Below, piece by piece: positions 1 through 7,534 of a stretch of DNA of 64,000 nucleotides. The notes under the pieces are model-generated. The model ran no database searches. It saw only the letters and a list, made by a program, of their open reading frames with translations, and was not told where the DNA came from. The stretch's first letter is position 1, and each line of letters opens with the position of its first letter. A program made the position numbers and the translations under genes. The DNA is from Devosia submarina (lineage in GTDB: Bacteria > Pseudomonadota > Alphaproteobacteria > Rhizobiales > Devosiaceae), in the NCBI RefSeq assembly GCF_003056345.1, contig NZ_PYWB01000009.1:1-64000 (forward strand), read 5' to 3'.

Positions 1-457
1 CATTGTGGGCCATCCAGCTGTCCTCGGCATTGCGGAGGTAGCACTCAACCGTGTCGCCGACGCGCACGCGAATGAAAGGGCCCGGTACGCGGCCGTTGAA
101 CGTCCAATAGCGGTAGACGCTGTCCCCGCCGAGATGAGCTTCAAGTTCGACGGTCTCGAGATCCACGCGAATGGTCTGCGGCTCGCGACGACCAATCGGA
201 GGCGGGATGTCGGTGGGATCATGTGCAATGTCGGCATGCTCCGTCATTCCGGGGTTCACCTGGTAGAGCCGGCCACTCAGGCTGGTGCCGCCAGCATGAG
301 ACATGTGGTGGTGCGCCGTTGTTTGTGCCTGGGCGGCAGCAACGCCCATGGCACCCAGGGTCAGCCCTGCTGTGCCCGCCAAAAGGCTGCGCCGGCTCAG
401 GCCTGCTGGCTCACCTTGAACCGTGGTGTCCTTGATCGTCTCGCCTTTTTTAAACAT
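1..457 (-). CDS. nirK: Copper-containing nitrite reductase, N-terminal part (runs off the window)
   Basis: NirK reduces nitrite to nitric oxide in the periplasm using type 1 and type 2 copper. Only the first 152 codons are present. The N-terminus has a twin-arginine-like signal (SRRSLLAGTAGLTLGA, then an Ala-rich cleavage region near AAAQAQ). It is followed by a His-rich linker and by the start of the first cupredoxin domain (YWTFNGRVPGPFIRVRVGD), ending in DSWMAHN just before the expected copper-ligand segment. The ATG at 457-455 is preceded by a GGAGA ribosome site. An FNR/FixK-type box lies about 107 bp upstream, and pseudoazurin, a usual electron donor, is encoded 4 kb away. The family call is firm from the domain sequence; the C-terminal copper ligands lie outside the window. 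Confidence 0.9.
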   Translation of the reverse strand, partial: MFKKGETIKDTTVQGEPAGLSRRSLLAGTAGLTLGAMGVAAAQAQTTAHHHMSHAGGTSLSGRLYQVNPGMTEHADIAHDPTDIPPPIGRREPQTIRVDLETVELEAHLGGDSVYRYWTFNGRVPGPFIRVRVGDTVECYLRNAEDSWMAHN

Positions 458-563
458 GGTTGCTTCTCCAAGCACTTATCTATTTTGGCCCTGCCGGATG
501 GAGCTGGTGAGCTCAACTTCCAGGGCGCTGAAGCAGGTTTAAGCTAGAGATTCCGCCCCATCC

Positions 564-577
564 TTGCGCCAGATCAA
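564..577. promoter_or_regulatory. FNR/FixK-type box upstream of nirK
   Basis: TTGCGCCAGATCAA is a TTGCG-N4-ATCAA near-palindrome close to the FNR/FixK consensus TTGAT-N4-ATCAA; the left arm resembles NnrR-type half sites. Centred at about -41.5 it would place the transcript start near 529, giving roughly a 70-nt leader before nirK. This is a sequence match, not a demonstrated site. Confidence 0.6.
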
Positions 578-635
578 TCTAGGCGTGAATTCCTGAGATG
601 GCCGGCTGGTTGTTGTCTGAGAGTGGGATGGGGCC

Positions 636-980
636 TTAGGAGTTGAGCAGGCAATCATGAAGCTGGACCGCATCAGCATGGCTGGCGAGCAGTACTTCTG
701 CGACAGCTTTTTCGGTGGCTCTGCCGCCGATCTCCGCATAGACCGCTATGGATCCGACCGCGATCCGCTCTGCGAGGGCTGATACCAATGTGCCAGGCAG
801 CAAGGACGCAAGGGCACTGAGGTCGCGGCTGGGGAATCCCGATGCGCAAAGAGGCGCCGATTGGTTGGTCAGGATGGCAGGCTCACGCACGCCAACGCGT
901 CGAAGCTGCTCCAGAGTTTCGTTGACGCCAGCCCGGTCGCTGAAAACAGCGATTGCAATACGTCGTGTTTTTCGAAGCAT
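636..980 (-). CDS. Small hypothetical protein downstream of the FixK-type gene
   Basis: This 114-residue protein has no recognised function. It starts with a basic patch and a beta strand (RRIAIAVFSDRAGVNETLEQL) that recalls the ferredoxin-like first half of YflT/17M-type stress proteins, but the resemblance is weak. It contains two cysteines and no membrane segment or signal. I chose the ATG at 980 because a GGAGG at 990-986 sits 5 nt upstream; the GTG at 986 would overlap that site. The gap to the upstream FixK-type gene is only 10 bp on the same strand, so the two are probably co-transcribed and this protein may belong to the same oxygen or nitrite response. Confidence 0.6.
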   Translation of the reverse strand: MLRKTRRIAIAVFSDRAGVNETLEQLRRVGVREPAILTNQSAPLCASGFPSRDLSALASLLPGTLVSALAERIAVGSIAVYAEIGGRATEKAVAEVLLASHADAVQLHDCLLNS

Positions 981-990
981 CGGCACCTCC

Positions 991-1665
991 CTAGTGCAGA
1001 GTTTCTTCGCCTTCAGCCATTTCGGAGAGCTTGGATAGGTTGCGCACGGCGAAGGTGCCGCGACTGGGCAGGTCGATCACGCGCAGCGCGCGCAGTCTGG
1101 TCATGTTCCGGCTTACCGTTTCGATCGTGAGACCAAGATAGTCAGCAATGTCCGCGCGGATCATCGGCAGGGGCAAGGCAGTACCGACGGGCTTGCCAGA
1201 TGCTCGTGTGGCAAGGCTCAACAGGAAGCCAGCAACGCGCTCCATGGCGGTTTTGCGGCACAGCAGGATCGAGTGATCCTGCATGTTGGCCACTTCACCG
1301 CCGGCCGCTTCAAGCAGCTTGCCGGCGAGCTCGGGGCGTTCCCGTACGATGTGAAGCAGGGAGGCTTTGGGCACTGCGCGGACGCGGGTCGTGCCGAGGG
1401 CGTCGCAATCGAAACGATAGTCTTCGCCATGTCCGAAGCCGACGATATCGCCTTCAAAGGCAAAGGAGATGATCTGGCGGCGTCCATCCGCAAAAATCTT
1501 GTAGGAGCGCAGCACACCACTCAAAACCTCATAGAAGCCGGTCGTTTCTTCACCTTCCCGGAACAACACATCATGGCTTTCAAGGACCTGCACGCCTTCG
1601 GAACCCAGGCGCGAAGCCCATGGTGCTGGAGTAGCATTTACGGAAGCGCTCGAAATTGCATGCAT
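991..1665 (-). CDS. CRP/FNR-family transcriptional regulator, FixK-like
   Basis: This 224-residue protein has an N-terminal cyclic-nucleotide-binding-like beta-roll (about residues 25-130), a dimerisation helix and a C-terminal winged helix-turn-helix. The recognition helix contains TIETVSRNMT; the E-x-x-S-R pattern is the one FNR and FixK use to read TTGAT-N4-ATCAA. The N-terminal Fe-S cysteine cluster of FNR is absent, so it is more like FixK than FNR and is unlikely to sense oxygen directly. The ATG at 1665 follows AAGGA at a good distance; the open frame extends upstream but lacks family similarity there. Boxes matching its expected specificity occur at 564, 4720 and 7462, making it the likely regulator of this island. 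The target assignment is inference. Confidence 0.85.
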   Translation of the reverse strand: MHAISSASVNATPAPWASRLGSEGVQVLESHDVLFREGEETTGFYEVLSGVLRSYKIFADGRRQIISFAFEGDIVGFGHGEDYRFDCDALGTTRVRAVPKASLLHIVRERPELAGKLLEAAGGEVANMQDHSILLCRKTAMERVAGFLLSLATRASGKPVGTALPLPMIRADIADYLGLTIETVSRNMTRLRALRVIDLPSRGTFAVRNLSKLSEMAEGEETLH

Positions 1666-1753
1666 TGTGCTGGTCCTTAGCCGGCAATGTTTGTGCCGGC
1701 TTGGACAATTAAACAGAGCCATGTAAGCAGCATGTGCGCTGTACGTATCAGTT

Positions 1754-1783
1754 TGTAACCGATTGTAACCGATTGTAACCGAT
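1754..1783. promoter_or_regulatory. Three perfect 10-bp tandem direct repeats, probable response-regulator site
   Basis: TGTAACCGAT occurs three times head to tail without a mismatch, ending 29 bp before the start of the OmpR-family regulator at 1813. OmpR/PhoB-family proteins typically bind direct repeats with a 10-11 bp period on one face of the helix, so this looks like an autoregulatory site. It lies between the divergent FixK-type gene and the regulator and could serve either. Confidence 0.55.
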
Positions 1784-1812
1784 CGGAGCAGGCGGCAAGA
1801 AATGGAGGCCGG

Positions 1813-2544
1813 ATGAAAGAGGGGCAAGCCCACATCCTGGTGGTCGATGATGACGACCAAGTGCGCAAGCTCTTGCGCCGATGCTTTGAGAGCGAGAACT
1901 ACCGGGTTACTGAAGCCAAGGACCAGGCAGGCGTCGACAAGGCCTTGCTCGACGAGGTCGATCTGATCACACTGGATCTTAACCTTGGCAGTGCTGACGG
2001 GCTGACAATCGCCCGCGAAATCCGCCAGCAATGGGACCTCCCCATCATCATGATCACGGGCAAGGGCGACATGATCGACCGGATTGTGGGGTTGGAGATC
2101 GGAGCAGACGACTACATAGCCAAGCCCTTTCACTTGCGCGAAGTAATTGCACGTGTTCGGTCGGTCCTGCGCCGGACCGGGTCACGAATTCCCACCGCCA
2201 AACCGGCTGCTGAGCCGCAGGGCGCCCAGATCAGTTTTGATGATTTCGTTCTGGATATGGACCGGCGTGTTCTGACCCGCGGGGGGCAAGATATTCGGCT
2301 CACGACAGGTGAATTCAATCTTCTTGCGCTTTTCGCCCGCCAGCCACACAAGGTGCTCAGCCGCGATCGCATCATGGATCTGCTGAAGGGCCATGATTGG
2401 GCGCCAAACGACCGCAGCATCGACAACCAGATCGCACGGTTGCGCAAGGTGATCGAGGCGGACAATCGCAACCCGTGCTTGCTCAGAACAGTGCGCGGGG
2501 CGGGCTACAGCTTCACCCCTCAGCATCACAGCAGCACTGAATAG
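1813..2544 (+). CDS. OmpR/PhoB-family response regulator
   Basis: This 243-residue two-domain regulator has a receiver domain (residues 6-120) with the acidic pocket DDDD at 12-15, phosphoacceptor Asp55 (LITLD), Thr82 and Lys104 (IAKPF). A winged-helix DNA-binding domain of OmpR type occupies about residues 140-235 and ends in the usual VRGAGYSF wing. It is transcribed towards the hybrid kinase at 2546-4093, with one base between the two stop codons, so the pair are neighbours but not an operon. The kinase has a FixL-like sensor, so this protein may take the place that the NarL-type FixJ holds in rhizobia; that pairing is inferred from adjacency only. Three tandem 10-bp repeats lie in its promoter region. 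Confidence 0.9.
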   Translation: MKEGQAHILVVDDDDQVRKLLRRCFESENYRVTEAKDQAGVDKALLDEVDLITLDLNLGSADGLTIAREIRQQWDLPIIMITGKGDMIDRIVGLEIGADDYIAKPFHLREVIARVRSVLRRTGSRIPTAKPAAEPQGAQISFDDFVLDMDRRVLTRGGQDIRLTTGEFNLLALFARQPHKVLSRDRIMDLLKGHDWAPNDRSIDNQIARLRKVIEADNRNPCLLRTVRGAGYSFTPQHHSSTE

Positions 2545-2545
2545 C

Positions 2546-4093
2546 TTAGCGCCTTAACGCATCCGATACAGCCGCTGCCAGTTCGGCTTGCCTGTAAGGC
2601 TTGCGCAGGATTCTCAGCTGCTCGTCGGCCATAGGCTGCTCGCGCGCGAGCTCTTCGGCAAAGCCTGAAGTCAGCAGGATACGAATATCGGGATAGAGCT
2701 TGCGAACACGTGAGCTCAACTCGTAGCCCGAGAGCCCGCCGGGCATAACAATATCGGTAAAGAGCAGGTCCACCTTTGCTCCGCTCGAAAGAATAGAAAG
2801 CGCCTCGTGGCCGCTTGCAGCGGGCAAAACCTCGTAGCCCAACTGACTCAGGCGCGATACGGTCAGTTTGCGCAGGCGATCGTCGTCCTCCACCGCCAGC
2901 ACGATCTCCCCGGTGCCAGCAGGAAGGCCCGTTTCCTCTCCAGATTGTTTCTCCGGCGCCGGAGCTTGGTAGCGCGGAAGGTAGATGCTGACGGTGGTGC
3001 CCCGCCCGGGCTCGCTATAAATCGCGCTATGGCCGCCCGATTGCTTGGCAAAGCCATAGATCATCGACAGCCCAAGACCCGTGCCCCGTCCCTGCGGCTT
3101 GGTCGTAAAAAATGGCTCGAAGGCGCGGTCGCGCACCTGCTCGGGCATGCCGGTGCCAGTGTCCGATACGGATAGCCTGACATAGTCCCCGGGAGCCAGG
3201 CCATCCAGTTCATCGGATTGCTGCGCTTCCACTCTTGCGTTGGCGGTCTCGATAATCAGCCTTCCGCCTTCCGCCATGGCATCGCGGGCGTTTACCGCAA
3301 GGTTCACAATGGCGCTTTCCACTTGCGAAGGATCAACGCGGGTAGACCAAAGGTTCGGTGCCAGGGTGTTGGACAGATAGATCGTTGCGCCCAGGGTGCG
3401 GTGCAACATGTCGGTCAGCCCAAGCACAAAGGAGTTGAGGTTTACGACTTCCGGCTCAAGGAGCGAGCGGCGCGAGAAGGCGAGGAGACGCGCCGTGAGG
3501 CGGGCCCCCAGTTCGGCCGCCTCCAGCGCTTCCGTGGCCAGTTCACGCTGGAGTGGAGTGGTCAATTGCCCTTCCAGCATCTCGAGATTGCCCAGGATCA
3601 CCGTCAGGAGATTGTTGAAGTCGTGCGCAATTCCCCCGGTCAGCTGGCCGAGGGCTTCCATTTTCTGCGCCTGTCGCAGGGCCATCTCTGTTGCCTTGCT
3701 GGCGGATAGATCGTGGATGATGCCGGTGAAATAGGTGCGCTCATCCATTTCGAATTCGCTGACGGCCAAATGCATGGGAAAGAGCGATCCGTCTCGGCGG
3801 CGTCCGGTAACTTCGCGACCGATCCCGATGATCCTTTTGCGGCCAGTAGTGCGATAATTGTGGATGTAGCCATCATGTTCGGAATGGTATGGTTCCGGCA
3901 TCAGGAAATGAACGTTTCGGCCGACAAACTCTTCCAGCTGGTATCCAAACAAGCGTGCTGCGGCTGGATTGACGGTGGTGATCAGACCACCGTCGTCGAT
4001 CGTGATGATGGCGTCGACCGCCGACTCCAGAATGGCCTGCAATTTGCGGGCCTGACCCTCAAGCAAGGAGTTCAACTCGTTCTCTGCCGCCAC
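2546..4093 (-). CDS. Hybrid sensor histidine kinase with FixL-like haem PAS domain and C-terminal receiver
   Basis: This 515-residue soluble kinase has a PAS domain (about 15-130), HisKA with the H-box GGIAHDFNN (His157), a HATPase domain (about 255-375, with DTGTGMP and GTGLGLSM) and a receiver domain (about 396-510, Asp447). The PAS domain closely follows the FixL haem domain ([29 protein letters not shown]). His73 aligns with the haem-binding His200 of Bradyrhizobium FixL and Arg93 with the ligand-sensing Arg220, while the positions of Arg206 and His214 are Asn79 and Arg87. No membrane segment is seen. The start is a GTG at 4093, 6 nt after TTAGGAG. It is a likely cytoplasmic oxygen or NO sensor; the phosphorelay partner is probably the adjacent OmpR-type regulator. 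Confidence 0.88.
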   Translation of the reverse strand: MAAENELNSLLEGQARKLQAILESAVDAIITIDDGGLITTVNPAAARLFGYQLEEFVGRNVHFLMPEPYHSEHDGYIHNYRTTGRKRIIGIGREVTGRRRDGSLFPMHLAVSEFEMDERTYFTGIIHDLSASKATEMALRQAQKMEALGQLTGGIAHDFNNLLTVILGNLEMLEGQLTTPLQRELATEALEAAELGARLTARLLAFSRRSLLEPEVVNLNSFVLGLTDMLHRTLGATIYLSNTLAPNLWSTRVDPSQVESAIVNLAVNARDAMAEGGRLIIETANARVEAQQSDELDGLAPGDYVRLSVSDTGTGMPEQVRDRAFEPFFTTKPQGRGTGLGLSMIYGFAKQSGGHSAIYSEPGRGTTVSIYLPRYQAPAPEKQSGEETGLPAGTGEIVLAVEDDDRLRKLTVSRLSQLGYEVLPAASGHEALSILSSGAKVDLLFTDIVMPGGLSGYELSSRVRKLYPDIRILLTSGFAEELAREQPMADEQLRILRKPYRQAELAAAVSDALRR

Positions 4094-4150
4094 TGCATGC
4101 TCCTAAGCGTTGAAGTGGAGTGGTATCGACAGGAAGGTCGCTGCACAACG

Positions 4151-4179
4151 AAAAACCCCGCAGGAAAACCTGCGGGGTT
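4151..4179 (-). terminator. Rho-independent terminator of the pseudoazurin gene
   Basis: An 11-bp perfect stem (4154-4164 with 4169-4179) with a 4-base loop is followed on the minus strand by a T-run, about 20 bp after the pseudoazurin stop codon. Confidence 0.85.
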
Positions 4180-4199
4180 AGTAGCGGCATCGAAACGGT

Positions 4200-4646
4200 T
4201 CAGAGGCCAAGCGCAGTATAGGCGGCGTCGAAGCGCTCCTGGGCCTTCGGCGGTACTTTGACGCCCTTCGCCTCCTCAACGTTTACGGCGGGATCGCCCA
4301 CAACAACCAAGGCCACCATGCCCATGCCAAAATGTGGCGCGCACTTGACGCCGTAGACGCCGGGCGCGTCCAGGGTAACTGTTATGGTTTCGTTGATCTT
4401 GCCTTTGAAAGCTTCGGCCCCTTCAGGCAACATGCCCTTGATGGTCTCTGCGTTGTGGCTCTTGTCCGTTGCAACAAAGGTCACGGTATCGCCCGGCTGA
4501 GCTTGCACGAATGCAGGCTCGAACACCATGGCCCCAGCCTTCCCCTTGTTCAGCATCTGGACCTGGTGGTCCGCGGCGAAAGCGGGAGCCGCCAGGAACC
4601 CAGCCATAACAACAACTAGGGCGGCGGTGTTGAAAGCGGTGCGCAT
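4200..4646 (-). CDS. Pseudoazurin (periplasmic blue copper protein)
   Basis: This small type 1 copper protein carries electrons from the cytochrome bc1 branch to periplasmic reductases, classically copper nitrite reductase. The 148-residue precursor has a Sec signal peptide (cleavage near APAFAA, residue 25) and a cupredoxin fold. The copper ligands are all present: His64 (KSHN), Cys102, His105 and Met110 in [17 protein letters not shown] precedes the ATG at 4646. An FNR/FixK-type box is centred about 80 bp upstream, which places a start site about 40 bp before the ATG. With nirK at the window edge this makes a nitrite-respiration pair, probably induced by low oxygen through the FixK-type regulator. 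Confidence 0.93.
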   Translation of the reverse strand: MRTAFNTAALVVVMAGFLAAPAFAADHQVQMLNKGKAGAMVFEPAFVQAQPGDTVTFVATDKSHNAETIKGMLPEGAEAFKGKINETITVTLDAPGVYGVKCAPHFGMGMVALVVVGDPAVNVEEAKGVKVPPKAQERFDAAYTALGL

Positions 4647-4719
4647 TTGAAATCTCCTTGGCGCGAGGCCAACCCGGCCTCTTCGAAAGCTGTTCTAAGC
4701 CAAGCGCACCTTCGGTTCT

Positions 4720-4733
4720 TTGACCCCGATCAA
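4720..4733. promoter_or_regulatory. FNR/FixK-type box upstream of pseudoazurin
   Basis: TTGACCCCGATCAA matches TTGAT-N4-ATCAA in nine of ten defined positions. Its centre at 4726.5 puts a -41.5 class II promoter start near 4685, about 39 bp before the pseudoazurin ATG. The box also lies upstream of the CRP/FNR relic on the other strand. Confidence 0.72.
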
Positions 4734-4790
4734 AGAGTTCGTGTTTTGCAGGAACGTGCGGAGCGCATCGCCGCGGCGCATGCCTATCGC

Positions 4791-5020
4791 ATGAAGCTTG
4801 CGTGCAAGAGCAAGGGGGGAGCATCGATCCCAGGCGATCCTAACATTGTGCGTTGCTTGCACACGTTCGAGCAGTTGAGCGACGATGGGCTCGGCAAGCT
4901 ACTGGCTGGCGCAACTGTGCCCCGTATGCCTGTTGGTGGAGCTGTCTTGGAGCAGGACAGCTAGCCACACATTTCTTCCTTCATGGCCGCCTCAAGGTCA
5001 CATAGGTCACGCCCGCAACC
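4791..5020 (+). pseudogene. Remnant of a CRP/FNR-family regulator (N-terminal effector domain)
   Basis: The plus-strand frame from 4791 reads like the beginning of a CRP/FNR effector domain (TFEQLSDDGLGKLLAGATV, then a Gly-Ala-Val-Leu-Glu-Gln-Asp turn) and stops at 4962-4964. After a frame change just downstream, the sequence resumes the same fold (HGRLKVT, an in-frame TAG, then VTPA), which is the next conserved stretch of these regulators. No DNA-binding domain follows before murB. I read this as a decayed regulator, possibly a former NnrR/Dnr-type gene given its place opposite pseudoazurin. The family assignment is by motif recognition only, and the right-hand limit is approximate. Confidence 0.6.
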
Positions 5021-5100
5021 TGCAAGCGCAACGCTCGTGCATCGGAACTTGCTCTGCAGTGAATAATGCGCGATTGCCCAAAACGCGATCGTAGCCGCAG

Positions 5101-6093
5101 CTAGATGGTTTCAGGCTCTTGGTGCAGCACTACGCCGAAGCGCGCGAGCACCTCGGACTTGATGTTGTCTGCGAGGCTTTCGAGCTGCTCTTGGGTTCCA
5201 TCACCGTAGTTGACCAGAACCAAGGCATGCCTTTCGGAAACGCCCACGCCTCCCAGACGAGAGCCCTTGAAGCCGCAACGCTCGATGAGCCACGCGGCCG
5301 AGAGCTTGCTCCGGCCGTCCTGCTGCGGATAAACCGGTGCGTCGGAGTGGGTCTTGCGCAGTTCCGCTGCGAACGCGCTCTCCACTATCGGATTATGAAA
5401 GAATGAGCCGGCATTGCCGAACTTCCGCCAATCGGGGAGCTTGCCGTTTCGCAGTGCTATTATGGTCTGCGCTACGGTCTGCGGATCGGTGTCCGGGCTC
5501 AATTCGGAAAGCCCCTGATAGCTAAGCTGGGGTGCCCAGTCGTTGGGCATTGCAAATGTCACCGAAAGGACGATGAACCGGCCCGCTGCCTTCTTGAAGA
5601 CGCTCTGGCGGTAGCCAAAGCCGCAATCGTCCTTGTTGAAGACGATAGTGTTTTTGTTCTCCAGATCATAGGCGAGGAGTGAATGGAAGCGATCGGCCAT
5701 CTCAAGGCCATAGGCTCCAATATTCTGGATGGGTGCTGCACCGACTTTACCCGGAATGCCTGCAAGATTTTCGAGCCCGGGCACATTTTGGCTTAGGGTC
5801 CACAACACAAATTCGTGCCAGTCTTCGCCGGCACCGGCTTGCAGCAGAGTATGCTCCCCCTGCCTGCCCAGGACGGAGCGACCCTTGATCTCCATCATTG
5901 CGATGATCCCGTCGAAGAAGGGCCTAAAGATTACATTGCTGCCGCCTCCAAGAACTCTAAGGGGCAGGCGGAGCGATTGGGCCTTTTCCCACGCGAGTTC
6001 AACATCGGTGGGCTGAGACAGTACTGCACTCCAGCGCGCCCGCGCAGGCAGCCCGAAAGTGTTGTGTCGTTGAAGGTCGAAATCAGGCTTCAT
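5101..6093 (-). CDS. murB: UDP-N-acetylenolpyruvoylglucosamine reductase, type I (E. coli-like)
   Basis: MurB reduces UDP-GlcNAc-enolpyruvate to UDP-MurNAc with NADPH and FAD in the cytoplasm. The 330-residue protein has the FAD-binding segment (LGGGSNVI; GIPGKVGAAPIQNIGAYG), the substrate-binding Tyr-containing insert typical of type I enzymes (GFGYRQSVFK), the catalytic Ser in GNAGSFFHNP and the C-terminal Glu in HQEPE. The ATG at 6093 is chosen over a TTG one codon upstream; no strong ribosome site is seen. Alphaproteobacteria normally carry a shorter type II MurB in the cell-wall cluster, so this isolated copy next to denitrification genes may be a second, possibly acquired, enzyme. Whether the usual copy exists elsewhere cannot be seen here. 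Confidence 0.9.
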   Translation of the reverse strand: MKPDFDLQRHNTFGLPARARWSAVLSQPTDVELAWEKAQSLRLPLRVLGGGSNVIFRPFFDGIIAMMEIKGRSVLGRQGEHTLLQAGAGEDWHEFVLWTLSQNVPGLENLAGIPGKVGAAPIQNIGAYGLEMADRFHSLLAYDLENKNTIVFNKDDCGFGYRQSVFKKAAGRFIVLSVTFAMPNDWAPQLSYQGLSELSPDTDPQTVAQTIIALRNGKLPDWRKFGNAGSFFHNPIVESAFAAELRKTHSDAPVYPQQDGRSKLSAAWLIERCGFKGSRLGGVGVSERHALVLVNYGDGTQEQLESLADNIKSEVLARFGVVLHQEPETI

Positions 6094-6172
6094 CAATCGC
6101 TCAGGGCACTAGGGGAACATCGAGCATCGGACCGCAAAGCGGGTGAGCCGTGAAGCAAGCTCTAGAAAACAC

Positions 6173-6206
6173 AAAGGGCGGCTGCAATGGGTGCAGCCGC
6201 CTTTTT
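6173..6206 (-). terminator. Hairpin terminator after the DoxX-like gene
   Basis: A 10-bp perfect GC-rich stem (6177-6186 with 6192-6201) is flanked by A-rich and T-rich runs, so it could work in both directions. It lies 10 bp past the stop of the minus-strand DoxX-like gene. The T-run is longer on the plus strand. Confidence 0.7.
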
Positions 6207-6215
6207 ATCTGTTTG

Positions 6216-7394
6216 CTACTGGGCTGGTGTCATCACCATGCCGTGTGGCTGCTCCGGATTGGGCAAATGCGTCAGCAATTGACCCTCTGCCGGTACCACT
6301 GAAGGGGTCTCGCCCGAGTAGAACAGGCTGTGCAATCCCCAGTACGAACCGGCAATGATAACCAGGGCCGCAAATATGCCTGCAGGAACGCTGCCGATCG
6401 CAGGAACCAGGCTCCGCACCCGTGGCCCCGAGGGCGTGGGATCGGCGGCGATCAGGAACAAGGTGCCCATGATCAGCGCATGCCCGACCAGATCGATACG
6501 GCCAAAGGGATAAACTGCGGCGGTAAAGATCACCAGCAGGGCAACAGCAGACAGGCGACGGATCAATGCCGTCCAGAGAAGGCCAAAGCCCATGGTGAAC
6601 TCAGCCACGCCAGCCATGGGGATGAACACATCGCGCGGCATGCCGAAGGTCAGGAACGGACGTTCTTCAACAAGCGGGTAGAACCAGTCGGGGTAAGCGA
6701 ACTTTTCCAGGCTCGACCACATCAAGGCAATGGCGACGCCCCAACGCAGCACTGCGAAACGCTTGTCGTACCATTTGCCTTGTGGATAGGCCGCCAGCAC
6801 CAAGTAGGCAGCAACGCCGACGCCCAGAGCCAGGTAGTCCAGCAGATGGAAGAAGTCATAGTCCCGCAGCGCGATGACCCACAGGCCGATAATGCCCGCC
6901 GCAGCAAAAGGCATAGTACGCCGCGAGAATACCAGCATCGCAATCAGCAGCTGCAGCCAGGACACCCATTCATTGGGAGTTTGCAGATCGGGCGTGAGAT
7001 AGACCCCGCCGACCGCGAAGACAGCAACAAAGAAGGCGCCGATTACCGCACGCATGAAATCATCGGGCCGGCGCCACAGGGGCTCGCTCACACGATCAAG
7101 ACCCGACGAAAGAACTGCACCAAAAGGGGCTCTTTCTGCATAAACCGCAGCCGCGAAAAAGGCGACTACAAGAACGATACCGGTCCAGAACCAGCCATTG
7201 GTGAGCGTGTTGACGAGGGGTGCCGGGGAGGCTCCCACAACATAGGGCGCGAACCATTTAACGTGCGCGTGGGCTGGCGTCGCCGCACCCATAAAACCAA
7301 GGAAGGCCAGCAGGCCCGCAGCCAATGAGGGTGCTCGTCGGCTCAGAGGGCCGCTCTTCCAGTTGACACTCGGAGGTGCACCTAACTGTTTCAA
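6216..7394 (-). CDS. DoxX-like multi-pass membrane protein
   Basis: This protein of about 392 residues has roughly ten predicted hydrophobic segments and resembles DoxX-type membrane proteins (for example the run LRWGVAIALMWSSLEKFAYP and the following PLVEERP). Its substrate or reaction is unknown. An N-terminal hydrophobic stretch ends in TPAHAHVKWF, which could place a His pair at the periplasmic face. I prefer the TTG start at 7394 because AGGAGA lies 6 nt upstream; longer frames reach 7439 (ATG) or 7475 (TTG), but the last would overlap the FNR-type box. That box lies about 70 bp from the chosen start, a class II promoter geometry. The gene is divergent from a DUF305 protein and probably shares its control by the FixK-type regulator. 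Confidence 0.7.
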   Translation of the reverse strand: MKQLGAPPSVNWKSGPLSRRAPSLAAGLLAFLGFMGAATPAHAHVKWFAPYVVGASPAPLVNTLTNGWFWTGIVLVVAFFAAAVYAERAPFGAVLSSGLDRVSEPLWRRPDDFMRAVIGAFFVAVFAVGGVYLTPDLQTPNEWVSWLQLLIAMLVFSRRTMPFAAAGIIGLWVIALRDYDFFHLLDYLALGVGVAAYLVLAAYPQGKWYDKRFAVLRWGVAIALMWSSLEKFAYPDWFYPLVEERPFLTFGMPRDVFIPMAGVAEFTMGFGLLWTALIRRLSAVALLVIFTAAVYPFGRIDLVGHALIMGTLFLIAADPTPSGPRVRSLVPAIGSVPAGIFAALVIIAGSYWGLHSLFYSGETPSVVPAEGQLLTHLPNPEQPHGMVMTPAQ

Positions 7395-7461
7395 TTTTAT
7401 CTCCTGGACGTCTGCAACCAATGCAGTTGGAGACGGCATATCATGAGAGAAAGATGCATCT

Positions 7462-7475
7462 TTGATCTGAGTCAA
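7462..7475. promoter_or_regulatory. FNR/FixK-type box between divergent DoxX-like and DUF305 genes
   Basis: TTGATCTGAGTCAA matches the TTGAT-N4-ATCAA consensus in nine of ten positions. It is 60 bp before the DUF305 start and about 68 bp before the chosen DoxX-like start, so a single site could activate both divergent promoters. Confidence 0.72.
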
Positions 7476-7534
7476 ATCGGGGCGGATTAAGTTCCGCTAC
7501 AAGAGCGGCAGAACATGGAAGTGGATTTTGAACT

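Noticed and set aside
5..547. Plus-strand open frame of 180 codons at the window start
   Set aside because: It is antisense to the nirK N-terminus, which has a signal peptide, a cupredoxin domain and a ribosome site.
1666..2133. Upstream extension of the FixK-type reading frame
   Set aside because: It runs antisense through the response-regulator gene and its promoter; family similarity begins only after 1665, where a ribosome site is present.
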